Assembly (NCBI GenBank): GCA_964627805.1
Contig: CAZVLA010000031.1
Coordinates: forward strand, 4,014-68,013
Reading direction: 5' to 3'
Source: CAZAMI01 sp964627805
Lineage (GTDB): Archaea > Thermoproteota > Thermoprotei_A > Sulfolobales > NBVN01
DNA: 64,000 bases
Shown here: positions 52,455-62,469 of the stretch, piece by piece
How positions within the stretch are numbered: the stretch's first letter is position 1
How the letters are laid out: every line of letters starts with the position of its first letter
The notes under the pieces: model-generated
Databases searched by the model: none
Told to the model about the DNA's origin: nothing
What the model saw: the letters and a program-made list of their open reading frames with translations, nothing else
Position numbers and translations under genes: made by a program

Positions 52455-52763
52455 TTACCTACGCTTCCTCCTCCTAGAGACCTTAGCTCTAGATACTTTC
52501 CTAACTAGTTTACTACGTACTTCACTAATTATATTAACGGCCTCATTGATATCTAGCTCCCCTAAAGCGGCTTTCCTAAGTGTATCACCCACGGTTATCA
52601 TTACATCCAAACTAACATCATCTATGGATGTTGATGGTGTTGTTACCTCCTCTTCAGTAGGTAAGTACTCTTCAGCGCTGCTTTCCTCCTCACTAGTCGT
52701 TGTTGCCTCCTCTGTTTCCTCAATGGCGCTAGCCTCTGTCTCTTCCTTTTCTTCGGTACTCAT
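52455..52763 (-). CDS. rpo13: Candidate RNA polymerase subunit Rpo13
   Basis: 102 residues: acidic, Ser/Thr/Glu-rich N-terminus (about 1-45), a short helical core (SIDDVSLDVMITVGDTLRK, then LGELDINEAVNIISEV, about 46-82) and a strongly basic end (RKVSRAKVSRRRKRR). Sulfolobus Rpo13 has the same plan: acidic tail, helix-turn-helix core (SIQDIELLMKNTEIWDNLLNG with ISVDEAKRLFED) and Lys-rich tail that touches DNA. The alignment of core residues is suggestive, not conclusive, and other low-complexity proteins are possible. It lies 23 bp after the HerA-like gene. Confidence 0.6.
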   Translation of the reverse strand: MSTEEKEETEASAIEETEEATTTSEEESSAEEYLPTEEEVTTPSTSIDDVSLDVMITVGDTLRKAALGELDINEAVNIISEVRSKLVRKVSRAKVSRRRKRR

Positions 52764-52786
52764 TACTATCCCTCTTTTAACATCAA

Positions 52787-54625
52787 CTACTCGCTAATAT
52801 AAGTTTTAATATGGTATACTACCTTTTCGCTTTGGCTAACTACTAGCGCCGATCCTTGACTTAAGTTACTAAGAAGCTCCCTAATATTTTTAATGAATTC
52901 CTCATTAAGTATTGATTTTATGAAGCCTATATACTGTGATTGGAGAAGCGAGGGAAGCATTATTACCCACTTGAAGTTAGATAGGGGTGCTTCGGGTATG
53001 TCATGTAAACTCTGGGTGATAGCTACTAGGTTTAAGTTGAACTTTCTACCCTCCCGTAGTATCTTAGTAATTATGTCATTACCTGATTTAGTTATGAAGT
53101 TATGTGCTTCCTCAAATACTATAACGTACCTGTACTTAGGGTTCTTTCTTAAATTATTAAACAACATCCTAGCTAAAACTTCTGTATAGACCCTAATTAA
53201 GTACTTATTACTAACTGTACTCAAGTTAATTACTACGTTACGGTTCATGATGTCCTCGGCATTGATCCACTCATAACTCTTACCTGCAACACCCCGTAGC
53301 TGTGTAAGGTATGGTATGAGGGATTTTAATGTACTGGGATCGACACCGTATTTACTACATAATTCCTTATCCTTAATAACGTTATTTATTAAGGATATTA
53401 AATCATCTACTGTGGGATTCTCGCTAGTATTGAGTAGCATCAGCAGTACCTTCCTTAGGTTATCTAACTGTATATCCCCTAACCTAAATACTTCAGCTAA
53501 TATACCCGTAATTTCCTCCACGAGTATTTCCTTATCATTTATACCTAAATTAAGAATGTTAATCTTATTTACCTTAGGGTTTAACTTGAATGCATTAAGC
53601 TCAAGGTATTCCCCATGTACATCAAAAACTAAGTACCTTACGTCACTCCGGTCACTTAATTGCCTTAGTAAATACCTAACCAAGGTCGTCTTACCTGATC
53701 CAGTAGCTCCTACTACTAATACATGATTGTTTTGCCCCCTACCTAACTCAATACATAATTCCCTACTTAGTACTTCCTTCCCACCTACTGCATCAATTAC
53801 CTTACCTAGGCATATATCATACGTAACCTCCACTCCCTTACTCCTAGTAATTAACGAATAAGCTTGTCTTGGAGTAGCTAGGGCAATGATTAGTAACGGC
53901 ATCGAGAGTGGTATGAAGTAAGTAATTAGGGATATTAGAGCGTACCTACTAGCACTTTTACTTATTCTTAAGCTTAATGTACCTGAAGCACCCTTTAAAG
54001 CGCTGATGAAGATCGTCACTACTAAAATAGTAATTAAGGAAATTACATAGGGATTGATTCCTAAGTACGTGACGTTAGTAACTACGTAACCAGCGAGTAA
54101 GGGAGCGTACATCGGAAATAACTTATTGAGCACTAGGGTAATTACGTAATAGGATATAAGTACTAAGCCTACTAAACCTAGGAGCTCCGTAGCTAGGTCC
54201 TTAATACGTAGTACAGGTTTAGTTATTAACCTAATTCCTTTAGAAAGTGATTCCATCATATACGTTTGAGACCCTTTCTTACGTAACGCAAATAAAACAG
54301 CTACTGAATACGACACTAAACCGATTAGTAAGTACTGAAGTATGAAGTGAATATCGGTATTCAGTAGTACGTAGGCAGATCCAGTAACTATTAAGGTAAT
54401 CGATAGTACCTCAAGTAGTGTAACGTAGGTATTACCCAAGTAGCCGCATATAAAACCTATAATTACTATAAAGAAAAGTAAGAGGGTGTTATACGTAGTT
54501 ATACTTATGGCACTATTACTGAATGTTCTTAGTACGATTATGAAGAGAACTAAGTTAAACAACGTTAAGATCACTAACGATAGGGCTTCCCTAATGTAAT
54601 GACTACCCTGATTTACTTCCATCAT
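52787..54625 (-). CDS. Membrane-anchored HerA/FtsK-like ATPase
   Basis: 612 residues. The first about 250 hold roughly eight membrane helices (for example SLVILTLFNLVLFIIVL, then LLFFIVIIGFICGYL, and VISLITILVVTIFISAL). Residues about 285-612 are a HerA/FtsK-type DNA-translocase domain: Walker A GATGSGKT at 306-313, FDVHGEY at 334-340, Walker B VIVFEEAHNF near 501-510, and REGRKFNLNLVAITQS near 525-540, the HerA-type motif. Soluble HerA lacks membrane helices, and no NurA partner is adjacent. DNA translocation at the membrane, as in bacterial FtsK, is the natural guess; conjugation-type pumps are the alternative. Rpo13 candidate downstream, Lhr gene divergent. Confidence 0.85.
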   Translation of the reverse strand: MMEVNQGSHYIREALSLVILTLFNLVLFIIVLRTFSNSAISITTYNTLLLFFIVIIGFICGYLGNTYVTLLEVLSITLIVTGSAYVLLNTDIHFILQYLLIGLVSYSVAVLFALRKKGSQTYMMESLSKGIRLITKPVLRIKDLATELLGLVGLVLISYYVITLVLNKLFPMYAPLLAGYVVTNVTYLGINPYVISLITILVVTIFISALKGASGTLSLRISKSASRYALISLITYFIPLSMPLLIIALATPRQAYSLITRSKGVEVTYDICLGKVIDAVGGKEVLSRELCIELGRGQNNHVLVVGATGSGKTTLVRYLLRQLSDRSDVRYLVFDVHGEYLELNAFKLNPKVNKINILNLGINDKEILVEEITGILAEVFRLGDIQLDNLRKVLLMLLNTSENPTVDDLISLINNVIKDKELCSKYGVDPSTLKSLIPYLTQLRGVAGKSYEWINAEDIMNRNVVINLSTVSNKYLIRVYTEVLARMLFNNLRKNPKYRYVIVFEEAHNFITKSGNDIITKILREGRKFNLNLVAITQSLHDIPEAPLSNFKWVIMLPSLLQSQYIGFIKSILNEEFIKNIRELLSNLSQGSALVVSQSEKVVYHIKTYISE

Positions 54626-54680
54626 TTTATCAGTAGATTTAAGAGTAATAAGAGCTGGTATCTATGGGTACGCAGTATTC

Positions 54681-57500
54681 ATGACCAGTAAGAGCAGTAG
54701 GGCAAAGGATGCGGTCGTAAAGAACTTAGCATCTAAGATACTTAGTAAGTTAGGATATAAGAAACTGACTGAAATTCAAGTTAAGTCGATACCTTTAGTA
54801 CTTAAGTGTAGGAATGTATTGATAATAGCACCGACGGGTTCCGGAAAGACCGAGGCTGCTTTACTACCAATAATAATCAGCTTAATAATCAGGAGACTAA
54901 GTCCGATTTCGGTTCTCTACATCACACCACTTAGGGCATTGAATAGAGATATATTTAGGAGGTTAATTAAGCTATGTAGTGAGTTAGGTATAACGGTTGA
55001 TATTAGACATGGAGATACGCCATACAGGGCTAGGAAGAAGATAGAACGTAATCCTCCGCAAATACTAATAACAACACCCGAAACGTTCTCATATATTCTC
55101 ATATGCGATAAACTTAGAGATTACTTAAGGAATGTTGAGTGGGTAATTATTGATGAGTACCACGAATTAATTAGTAGTAAAAGAGGTACTCAGCTCCTAC
55201 TAAATATATCAAGGTTAGAGCACCTTAAAGGTAGGTCTGTAAGAAAGATAGCGCTTTCAGCTAGTTTAGGTAATGTTGATAAAGCTGCTGAACTACTCTC
55301 ACCTAGTCGTGATGTTTGTAAAGCTGTAGTACCCGGTATTAGGGAATCTGAGATTAAGGTGATTAACGTTACATCCTACTGTAGCTACTTAAGTAATGGC
55401 GGGTCATGCGATAAGGTAGGTGTTATCGCCGATATAATTAGGAAATATCGTAAAGTTTTGGTATTCGTGAATACGCGTGATGAAGCTGAATGGTTAGGTT
55501 CTAGACTTAACTCATTAGGCATTAACGTTAGGGTGCATCATGGGAGCTTATCGAGAAAGGAGAGGGAGGAAGTTGAGTACTTACTAAGGGAGGGATTAGT
55601 GAATGCTGTAATAGCTACATCTAGTTTAGAGTTAGGTATTGATATAGGCGATATAGATCTAGTAATTCAAGTTTCATCACCCAAACAAGCAGTCAAGTTA
55701 CTTCAACGTATAGGGAGGTCGTTGCATGGTGTAGGTACTGTAGCTAGGGGTGTTATAGTTACTGATGACTTAAGCGATGACATACTCGAGTCTATAGTTT
55801 TGGCTAGGAGGGTTAAGGCAGGTAATATAGAGGATCCCATACCATTCACTAATTCCCTAGACGTGCTAGCGCATGCAGTGGTTGGTATGGCGTTGGAGAG
55901 CAATGGTATTGACATTAATGAATTATATGATGTGATTACGAAATCAGTACCTTATAGAGACCTTAGTTATACTGACTACCTAAAATTAATTGATTTCTTA
56001 AATACTCATGGATTAGTGAAGTTGAGGAATAGTAAGGTATTACCTACAGGTAAAGGTAGGCTGTACTACTTAAGAACCACGATGATCGTTGATACAGGTA
56101 AGTACTCAGTAATTAATGCAGTCACTAATGAAAAGATAGGTGATCTTGATGAGGACTTCATAGCACTTAATGTCGAGCAAGGTAAGTCTTTAGTACTTGG
56201 GGGTAGGGTATGGACCGTACTGTCAATTGATGACGAAGGCAAAAGAGTGTTTGTTGAGCCTTTAAATGTGGAGGAGGCTATAATACCTTCTTGGACTGGG
56301 GAGACAATACCAGTAGATTATAGGGTTGCAAGGGAGGTTTGCAGATTAAGAGTGTTAATTGGCGCAGGCCACATACCTAGTTATTATGTAGATTTAATTA
56401 GTAATGACGTACTACGTACTGTTAGGAACATACTGAGAAGTCACTTAAGTAAGGGGTACGTAATACCTCACGATAATAACGTCACCATCGAGATTATTAG
56501 GGGTAAGAGGCCATTAATAATACTACATACTTGCTTAGGCACTAAAGGTAATAGGGGACTAGGTATCTTAATTTCGTACTTAATTAGTAAGTACCTAGGT
56601 ACTCAGCCTTTAATGAAGATTGATGCTTATAGAGTAATCATTGAGGTACCTATGACACTTTCAGAAGGTTACGTAGCTAATGTATTAAGTACGGTAATCG
56701 AGGATCTTAGGGGTAGTAATGTTAGGAACTTAATCCTAGAGGCAGTAAGGAGTACTAAGCTATATGACTTAGTAGTTAGTAGAGTGTTAAGTAGGTTAGG
56801 TATTGTCAGTAATGAAATGCCTAGGAACATCGTAAAGACCTTAGTCAGGAGATATAGAGATGTTGATGTAATATCTGCTGAGGCACTTAATGAGGTAATG
56901 ACTAAGTACGTAGATATAGATGCGGTAATGAGGTTTATTGATGTTGTCACTAAGGGTAATTACAGGCTTTACATAATTAACGAGCCGTCGCCACTGGCTA
57001 GTGAAGGACTTAAGTTAACTATATACTACGACAGAATTAAGTCTCAGATAATGCCTAAAAACGTAATTATTGAGTTGATGAAGCGTAAAATAATGAGTAA
57101 GGAAGTAACGTTAGTGTGTATGTCATGTGGTTACCTCTGGAAGTCAAAAGTAGCTGACCTACCTGAGAGGGTAAAGTGCCCTAGATGTGGTTTATCTCTT
57201 ATTGCATTAAGTAACCTTGATGTTAATAAGGTACGTGAAATAGTTAGGAAGGGTAAGGAGGCGGGATTTAGGTATAAATTTGTGTTGAGTGATGAAGAGA
57301 GAAAGATATTTGAGAAACTCATAGATATTGCTAAGTTAGTGTTGATATATGGTAAGAGAGCTGTGATGGCGTTATCATGTAGAGGCGTAGGTGTTAATAA
57401 CGCCAAGCAGGCACTGTCAGTGTTTAATGATAATGAGTTCTTTCTAAAACTCTACGAGTTAGAGAGGAACTACTTAAGAACAAGGAAATATTGGCACTAA
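54681..57500 (+). CDS. Lhr-family superfamily 2 helicase
   Basis: 939 residues. RecA-like domains with Walker A APTGSGKT at 50-57, DEYH at 158-161, SASLGN near 197, and the second-domain motifs VFVNTRDEAEWL, SSLELGIDIGDIDLVIQ and LLQRIGRS. The C-terminal half has the winged helix and Lhr-type beta-bundle, then a zinc ribbon (CMSCGYLW ... CPRCGL, about 814-836). Archaeal Lhr proteins are linked to DNA repair or RNA handling. Start ATG 54681. Confidence 0.92.
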   Translation: MTSKSSRAKDAVVKNLASKILSKLGYKKLTEIQVKSIPLVLKCRNVLIIAPTGSGKTEAALLPIIISLIIRRLSPISVLYITPLRALNRDIFRRLIKLCSELGITVDIRHGDTPYRARKKIERNPPQILITTPETFSYILICDKLRDYLRNVEWVIIDEYHELISSKRGTQLLLNISRLEHLKGRSVRKIALSASLGNVDKAAELLSPSRDVCKAVVPGIRESEIKVINVTSYCSYLSNGGSCDKVGVIADIIRKYRKVLVFVNTRDEAEWLGSRLNSLGINVRVHHGSLSRKEREEVEYLLREGLVNAVIATSSLELGIDIGDIDLVIQVSSPKQAVKLLQRIGRSLHGVGTVARGVIVTDDLSDDILESIVLARRVKAGNIEDPIPFTNSLDVLAHAVVGMALESNGIDINELYDVITKSVPYRDLSYTDYLKLIDFLNTHGLVKLRNSKVLPTGKGRLYYLRTTMIVDTGKYSVINAVTNEKIGDLDEDFIALNVEQGKSLVLGGRVWTVLSIDDEGKRVFVEPLNVEEAIIPSWTGETIPVDYRVAREVCRLRVLIGAGHIPSYYVDLISNDVLRTVRNILRSHLSKGYVIPHDNNVTIEIIRGKRPLIILHTCLGTKGNRGLGILISYLISKYLGTQPLMKIDAYRVIIEVPMTLSEGYVANVLSTVIEDLRGSNVRNLILEAVRSTKLYDLVVSRVLSRLGIVSNEMPRNIVKTLVRRYRDVDVISAEALNEVMTKYVDIDAVMRFIDVVTKGNYRLYIINEPSPLASEGLKLTIYYDRIKSQIMPKNVIIELMKRKIMSKEVTLVCMSCGYLWKSKVADLPERVKCPRCGLSLIALSNLDVNKVREIVRKGKEAGFRYKFVLSDEERKIFEKLIDIAKLVLIYGKRAVMALSCRGVGVNNAKQALSVFNDNEFFLKLYELERNYLRTRKYWH

Positions 57501-57555
57501 TAGCAACTATCAAAGTATTTCTACCCCTACAACATAGAATTCAAGGGTTGTGGGC

Positions 57556-58926
57556 GTGCCTTGGTCAATAGTTGAGATATTAAGGAAGGAGCCTGACGTA
57601 ATGAGAATTAACTTAATGAGGAGATTCATGGATCCTAAATTAGTTGATGAGTTCATAGAGGTGGATATGGCCTGGAGAAGGACGCAGACTGAGCTCAATA
57701 AGCTAAGACATAAACACAACGTAATTAGCTCCCAAATACCTAAATTAAGTCCTGAAGAGAGGAGGGAAAAGATAAGGGAGGCTAAAGAGCTTATTAAGGA
57801 GATTGAAGTATTAGAGAGTAAGCTTAAGGAGCTTCAAGAAAGACGGAGGGAACTATTAGATCAAATGCCTAGTATACTACATCCAAAAGTTCCCATAGGT
57901 CCTGATGAAACATTCAATGAGGTAGTTAGCGTATGGGGTAAGGCCAAAGTCCAGAGGAAGCATTTAATGCAGTTCTTGAGTGAGACCGTCGGTAAAGGGC
58001 ATTACATGGATTATGAAGTAATAGATTATGAAGTATATGGGCACGCAGATGAGTTGGAGAAGGTGCTTAAATTAGGTGATACTTTAAAGGCAGGTGAAGT
58101 AGCTGGGTCACGTTTCTACTATCTCTTCGACGATATTGTTTGGCTAGACATGGCCCTACTCATGTACGCGATAGACTTCCTAACCAATAAGGGATTTAAG
58201 CTAGTCCTACCCCCCTACATGCTTAAAGGTAAGTACATGGCAGCTGTTGAGGAGCTTGAGGCCTTCAAGGATGCTCTTTACAAGATTGAGAATGATGACT
58301 TATACCTAATAGCTACTGCTGAGCACCCATTAGCTGCTCTACACGCTAAGGAGATAATACCTGAGGAAGATCTTCCCATACTCTACGTGGGTGTTAGCCC
58401 CTGCTTTAGAAGAGAAGCTGGTGCGGCTAGTAGAGATATTAAGGGTATATTTAGGGTTCATCAATTCCATAAGGTTGAGCAATTCGCATTCACATTACCT
58501 GAGCAGAGCTGGGACATCTTCTTTATGCTCATTAGGAATGCTGAAGAGTTATACCGAGGTTTAGGAATACCTTATAGGGTAGTTAATATAGCATCTGGCG
58601 AGCTAAACTTAAGAGCAGCTATGAAGTTCGACTTAGAGGCTTGGTACCCAGCTCAAGGCAGGTTTAGGGAGTTAGTAAGTTGTAGCAACGTACTTGATTG
58701 GCAAGCATACAGGCTAAACATTAGATTTGTTAGGAGGAAGGGTATGGTAAAGGATTACGTCCACATGCTAAATTCAACAGCTATAGCATCTACTAGAACA
58801 ATAACAGCGATCCTTGAGAACTACCAGAGAAGCGATGGGTGTGTTGAGATACCTAAGATACTAAGGAAGTACTTAGAGATATTTAGTAAAGCACCGAAGG
58901 ATGTGATATGCCCTAAGAAGGGCTGA
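57556..58926 (+). CDS. serS: Seryl-tRNA synthetase
   Basis: Class II synthetase of the common (bacterial-type) form. An N-terminal coiled-coil arm (about 25-110) reaches the long arm of tRNA-Ser; the catalytic core has TAEHPLAALHAKE (motif 2 vicinity: FRREAGAASRDIKGIFRVHQF) and SNVLDWQAYRLNIR (motif 3 near the C-terminus with TAIASTRTITAILENYQ). GTG 57556 gives the usual PWSIVEILRK start. Not the rare methanogen-type SerRS. Confidence 0.96.
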   Translation: MPWSIVEILRKEPDVMRINLMRRFMDPKLVDEFIEVDMAWRRTQTELNKLRHKHNVISSQIPKLSPEERREKIREAKELIKEIEVLESKLKELQERRRELLDQMPSILHPKVPIGPDETFNEVVSVWGKAKVQRKHLMQFLSETVGKGHYMDYEVIDYEVYGHADELEKVLKLGDTLKAGEVAGSRFYYLFDDIVWLDMALLMYAIDFLTNKGFKLVLPPYMLKGKYMAAVEELEAFKDALYKIENDDLYLIATAEHPLAALHAKEIIPEEDLPILYVGVSPCFRREAGAASRDIKGIFRVHQFHKVEQFAFTLPEQSWDIFFMLIRNAEELYRGLGIPYRVVNIASGELNLRAAMKFDLEAWYPAQGRFRELVSCSNVLDWQAYRLNIRFVRRKGMVKDYVHMLNSTAIASTRTITAILENYQRSDGCVEIPKILRKYLEIFSKAPKDVICPKKG

Positions 58927-58984
58927 GACACCTTAACTCTTAGTAATCTTATTAGTTCGGAAGTAGTATTTTTCGTGATGAATT

Positions 58985-59707
58985 TTGAGTGTAGAAAAGA
59001 AAGTGTTACAATTCCTGAAGGATAACCCGGGTGCTACACCTCGTGAAATAGCCGATGCCTTAGGGGTGCCTCTCAACTTAGTTCGTATAGCGTTAACTAG
59101 ACTTAGAGAGTCAGGGCATGTAGTTAAGTCAAGTAGGGGTGGTTACTTAGTTAGGGTTTCAAGATTAATGGATTTAGAAGGTTACGGAAATTCAGTAATA
59201 ACTAGGGGGGAGTTTAGGCATCATAACGATGTCGGTAAGTTACTTAAGCTTATTGAAGAGTTAAGGAAGGACGTTGAGGAATTGAAGAATAGGGTCGGTA
59301 AAATAGAATCTGAGCTTAAAGTCATTAAGCTGACGGTAAAGAATACCAGTACAGACCTCGTTAAAGTTGGTGATAGAGGTGTAGTTGGGGATAAGGGAGA
59401 TAGGAGAGGAGCGGTAAGTAAGGATAGATTAATTGAGGAGCTAAGTAAGCGTAAACTAATGCATGTTAATGAGGCGAAGTCGTACGCTAAGTACCCTATA
59501 GAGACGTACATAACCAAGGGTGATGTTGTGTTAATAGCTAATTACATAGTTAGTAAGGACTTCTTTAATCAATTAAAGAGGAAATTCCCGATAAGGGTTC
59601 ACGATATTAAAAAATTAAGCAACGAGGAGAGGATCTTACTTGATATTATGGTTAGAGAGGGTTTAGTATATCTGCACGGTGGCCGCGAGTATAGACTCAT
59701 TGACTAA
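58985..59707 (+). CDS. Winged-helix coiled-coil protein
   Basis: 240 residues. N-terminal wHTH (LQFLKDNPGATPREIADAL, then VPLNLVRIALTRLRESG), a middle coiled coil (about 88-118), a Gly/Lys-rich linker (GDRGVVGDKGDRRG) and a mixed C-terminal part (SKRKLMHVNEAKSYAKYPI). No known family. DNA-binding and oligomerising character is clear; a transcription or chromosome role is a guess. Convergent with the creatininase-type gene, with an 11-bp overlap at the ends. Confidence 0.7.
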   Translation: MSVEKKVLQFLKDNPGATPREIADALGVPLNLVRIALTRLRESGHVVKSSRGGYLVRVSRLMDLEGYGNSVITRGEFRHHNDVGKLLKLIEELRKDVEELKNRVGKIESELKVIKLTVKNTSTDLVKVGDRGVVGDKGDRRGAVSKDRLIEELSKRKLMHVNEAKSYAKYPIETYITKGDVVLIANYIVSKDFFNQLKRKFPIRVHDIKKLSNEERILLDIMVREGLVYLHGGREYRLID

Positions 59708-60485
59708 AGAATGATAATATAAAATCACACAGCCTCTCTATAATAGCCTTAATTAAAATCCTCCCCTTATCCCTATCTCCTAAATCGGGTCTGCCGTATG
59801 CTCCTAAGCGCGTTACAGTACCCGATTCCCTCCTAAATACGTATATCTTAGGTCTCTTAGTTAGATCTAGACTATGCCAGAAGTCATTGTAGTATCTAAA
59901 TATATCCTCACCTCTTTCTGCCCTCTTAACTCTTAAACCTAAAGCTAATGCAACACTAGTCTCTGCTTCATCTGCATGAAAGAACTTAGTACTTAGTACG
60001 TCATTAATGACGTCCCCAATAACTTCCCATATAGTTACTAAGCACAAGGTCACGTCGTTGTGTGCTTCAGCAATCTCACGTAACGCTACCTTAAGTATAT
60101 CTGAATTACCTGCGTGAGAATTAAGTACTAGTAAATCTTTAACTCCAGACCTAATTACAGAATTAATGATGTCCTTAAGTAGCATCCTCAAAGTATCGAC
60201 ACTGATGGTTATTGTTCCTGGGTAGGATGCCCACATTATGCTATAACCGTAAATTATTGGAGGTAGTAACACCAGCCTTAAACTAGTTGAAGCGTACTTG
60301 GAGTTAAAGTAATTAATTAATTCCTTACCTAACTGCATAGCTATGAGGTAGTCAGTACCTAAGGGTAAGTGAGGTCCATGCTGCTCTACACTGCCTACTG
60401 GGAGTATAGCAATAACTCTATATTTACTAACTAAGTCCTTAAGCTCCGTCCATGTTAGCTCATCCCATGCTATCGAGGTACTCAT
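59697..60485 (-). CDS. Creatininase-family amidohydrolase
   Basis: 262 residues. The family metal site is seen: LPVGSVEQHGPHLPLGTD (Glu, His, Asp), NSHAGNSDIL (HAGN in place of the usual HGGN), and FHADEAETSVALAL (second Glu). Archaeal members include the ArfB deformylase of flavin biosynthesis; the exact substrate here is not evident. It begins 32 bp after glyA on the same strand. Confidence 0.9.
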   Translation of the reverse strand: MSTSIAWDELTWTELKDLVSKYRVIAILPVGSVEQHGPHLPLGTDYLIAMQLGKELINYFNSKYASTSLRLVLLPPIIYGYSIMWASYPGTITISVDTLRMLLKDIINSVIRSGVKDLLVLNSHAGNSDILKVALREIAEAHNDVTLCLVTIWEVIGDVINDVLSTKFFHADEAETSVALALGLRVKRAERGEDIFRYYNDFWHSLDLTKRPKIYVFRRESGTVTRLGAYGRPDLGDRDKGRILIKAIIERLCDFILSFFSQ

Positions 60486-60517
60486 TAATTCACCGAAGAT
60501 ACTTATCTATTAAGTAG

Positions 60518-61846
60518 TTAAAGGAGTAGAGGTAACTTGAATTTCAGGTTACTTCTTAATTCTTCAGGTATCTTGAAGCAGTACTGAACCTCAGTAAAGT
60601 TACTCCTTAACTCCTTAACCTTCTCTCTAATTTCCTTAGGATCCTTACCTCTTATAACTACATCAGCCATTAACTTAGCTACTTCCTTAAACTCGCTTTC
60701 CTTCATGCCAAACCTAGTCATTTCTTGAACACCTAACCTTATACCGCTAGGATCCTTAACGGCTTCTGGCGGATCCCACGGGAGTAGGTTCTTATTAACT
60801 ATGATGTTAGCTTCCTCAAGCATTTTAGCTACCTTAGCACCGCCACCAAATTCCCTAACGTCCAGAACTAATGTATGTGATTTCGTAAATCCTAAATTCT
60901 CAGCTAGTACCTTAAATCCTTCACTACTTAAGGCCTCAGCGAAGGACTTGGCATTCCTTATTATTTGCTCGGCATACTCCTCACCAAAGTACATCATCTC
61001 GATAGTAGTGACTGCAAGAGCAGGTAATCTATGTAGGTGATGGTTACTTACGAACCACGGAAATATGGTCTTCGAGATCCTCTTATAGAGATCCTTATCC
61101 TTAACGAATATAACACCTCCTTGAGGGCCAGGAAACGTCTTATGAGTTGATGAAGTGACTACATCCGCTCCCTCGTGTATGGGGTTAGGCCATTTCTTTC
61201 CAGCTATTAATCCTAGTACGTGAGCTACGTCATGAACTACCTTAGCACCCACTTCATGTGCCGCCTCAGCTATTTCCTTAGTTGGGTGCGGGAATAAGTA
61301 TACGCTAGCTCCTAAAGTAACGAACTTAGGTCTTACCTCTCTAATCATTTTAACTGCTTTATCAGTATCGATGTTCCAGTTCTCAGTATCAAATGGCAAT
61401 TCTATATGTTCTATCCCTAAAGCACCTAACGTACCGAATTTCGTGTGTGATACGTGAGCACCCGCCTGTACAGGAGCTATTAACGCCTTATCGCCTGGGG
61501 ATCCTAAGTTCCTAAATACTACAGCATTAGCTATTGTACCACTTACGGCTCTAGTTTCGACGTACTCAACATTAAATAACTTACTAAGTAACTCCATAGT
61601 GTATAACTCAATCTCATCTATGTACTTAGTTCCTTGGTAGTACCTTTTTCTAGGCTTACCCTCGGCATACCTATGCATCATATCGGTCAAGTAGGCCATT
61701 TCAGCAAGAGGTGACATAGTGTTTTCCGAAGCTATTAGGTTAATACATTCAAACCTCCTCCATCTATTATGCGTTAATGTAATATCCAACACACGCTTAA
61801 TTTCGGGAGGTAACTCCATAATAGGTACCGAATCAACTCTATTCAC
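60518..61846 (-). CDS. glyA: Serine hydroxymethyltransferase
   Basis: Interconverts serine and glycine using a pterin one-carbon carrier. The Schiff-base lysine is K236 (VVTSSTHKTFPGPQGG); LIASENTMSP and the C-terminal TRFGMKESEFKEVA are standard. 442 residues, archaeal SHMT size. Together with the gcv genes at 20-25 kb it makes the glycine-serine one-carbon cycle, though the loci are far apart. Confidence 0.97.
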   Translation of the reverse strand: MNRVDSVPIMELPPEIKRVLDITLTHNRWRRFECINLIASENTMSPLAEMAYLTDMMHRYAEGKPRKRYYQGTKYIDEIELYTMELLSKLFNVEYVETRAVSGTIANAVVFRNLGSPGDKALIAPVQAGAHVSHTKFGTLGALGIEHIELPFDTENWNIDTDKAVKMIREVRPKFVTLGASVYLFPHPTKEIAEAAHEVGAKVVHDVAHVLGLIAGKKWPNPIHEGADVVTSSTHKTFPGPQGGVIFVKDKDLYKRISKTIFPWFVSNHHLHRLPALAVTTIEMMYFGEEYAEQIIRNAKSFAEALSSEGFKVLAENLGFTKSHTLVLDVREFGGGAKVAKMLEEANIIVNKNLLPWDPPEAVKDPSGIRLGVQEMTRFGMKESEFKEVAKLMADVVIRGKDPKEIREKVKELRSNFTEVQYCFKIPEELRSNLKFKLPLLL

Positions 61847-61984
61847 TATCCTAAATAAATTATTACGTAATTATGTACCTAAAAGATTAAAGATTTAGTA
61901 GTATGATCATAGCTAAAGTTCTTTGATACCTTAATATGTTCATTATGTATTTATTATGTAGGAAGTGTAAGAAAATTTCGTACC

Positions 61985-62398
61985 TTACATGCGTAGTATG
62001 ACTATCTTAGGTAACCCGTCAAAGTATATGGCTTGAACCCTTATCTCCAAACTACTACCACTTAGTACCTCTAGATCCTTCCTAATTGCTTGGAGTTGAA
62101 CCACCTTATTATTTATACTCTCAATAGCTTGCTCCAATGCGGATACCTCCTGCTCAGGTGAAGGATTAAGCATTAGCCTAACGTTCTTAAGTTCTATGAC
62201 ATTTGATTGTGCTGGAGGCGAGCCTCCACCTAACTTAGCCAGTAGCTCCTTAAGCTTCTTCTCCTGCTCGGCCTTAACCCTAAGTTCCTCAAGCCTCCTA
62301 AGTAACTCACCTAATACCTTTCTTAATTCATTAAGCTCATCATCTATGCTCTTTATAAATTCACTAACAGAGCTATACTCCCTTACAACAAATGACAT
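61985..62398 (-). CDS. Small coiled-coil protein of unknown function
   Basis: 137 residues from ATG 62398, preceded by GGTGAT four bases upstream. A long coiled coil (SIDDELNELRKVLGELLRRL, about 15-60) with a GGGSPPAQ hinge, a second helix (SPEQEVSALEQAIESI) and a final strand (RVQAIYFDGLPKIVILR). Prefoldin-like in layout but without the family's motifs. A longer reading to 62515 overlaps the divergent TatD-like gene and is not preferred. Confidence 0.65.
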   Translation of the reverse strand: MSFVVREYSSVSEFIKSIDDELNELRKVLGELLRRLEELRVKAEQEKKLKELLAKLGGGSPPAQSNVIELKNVRLMLNPSPEQEVSALEQAIESINNKVVQLQAIRKDLEVLSGSSLEIRVQAIYFDGLPKIVILRM

Positions 62399-62469
62399 GC
62401 AATCACCAAGAGATAGTTTATGAATTAGATTTAAATGTTTTATGACTGAGGTTGAGTTAGGTGTTATTG

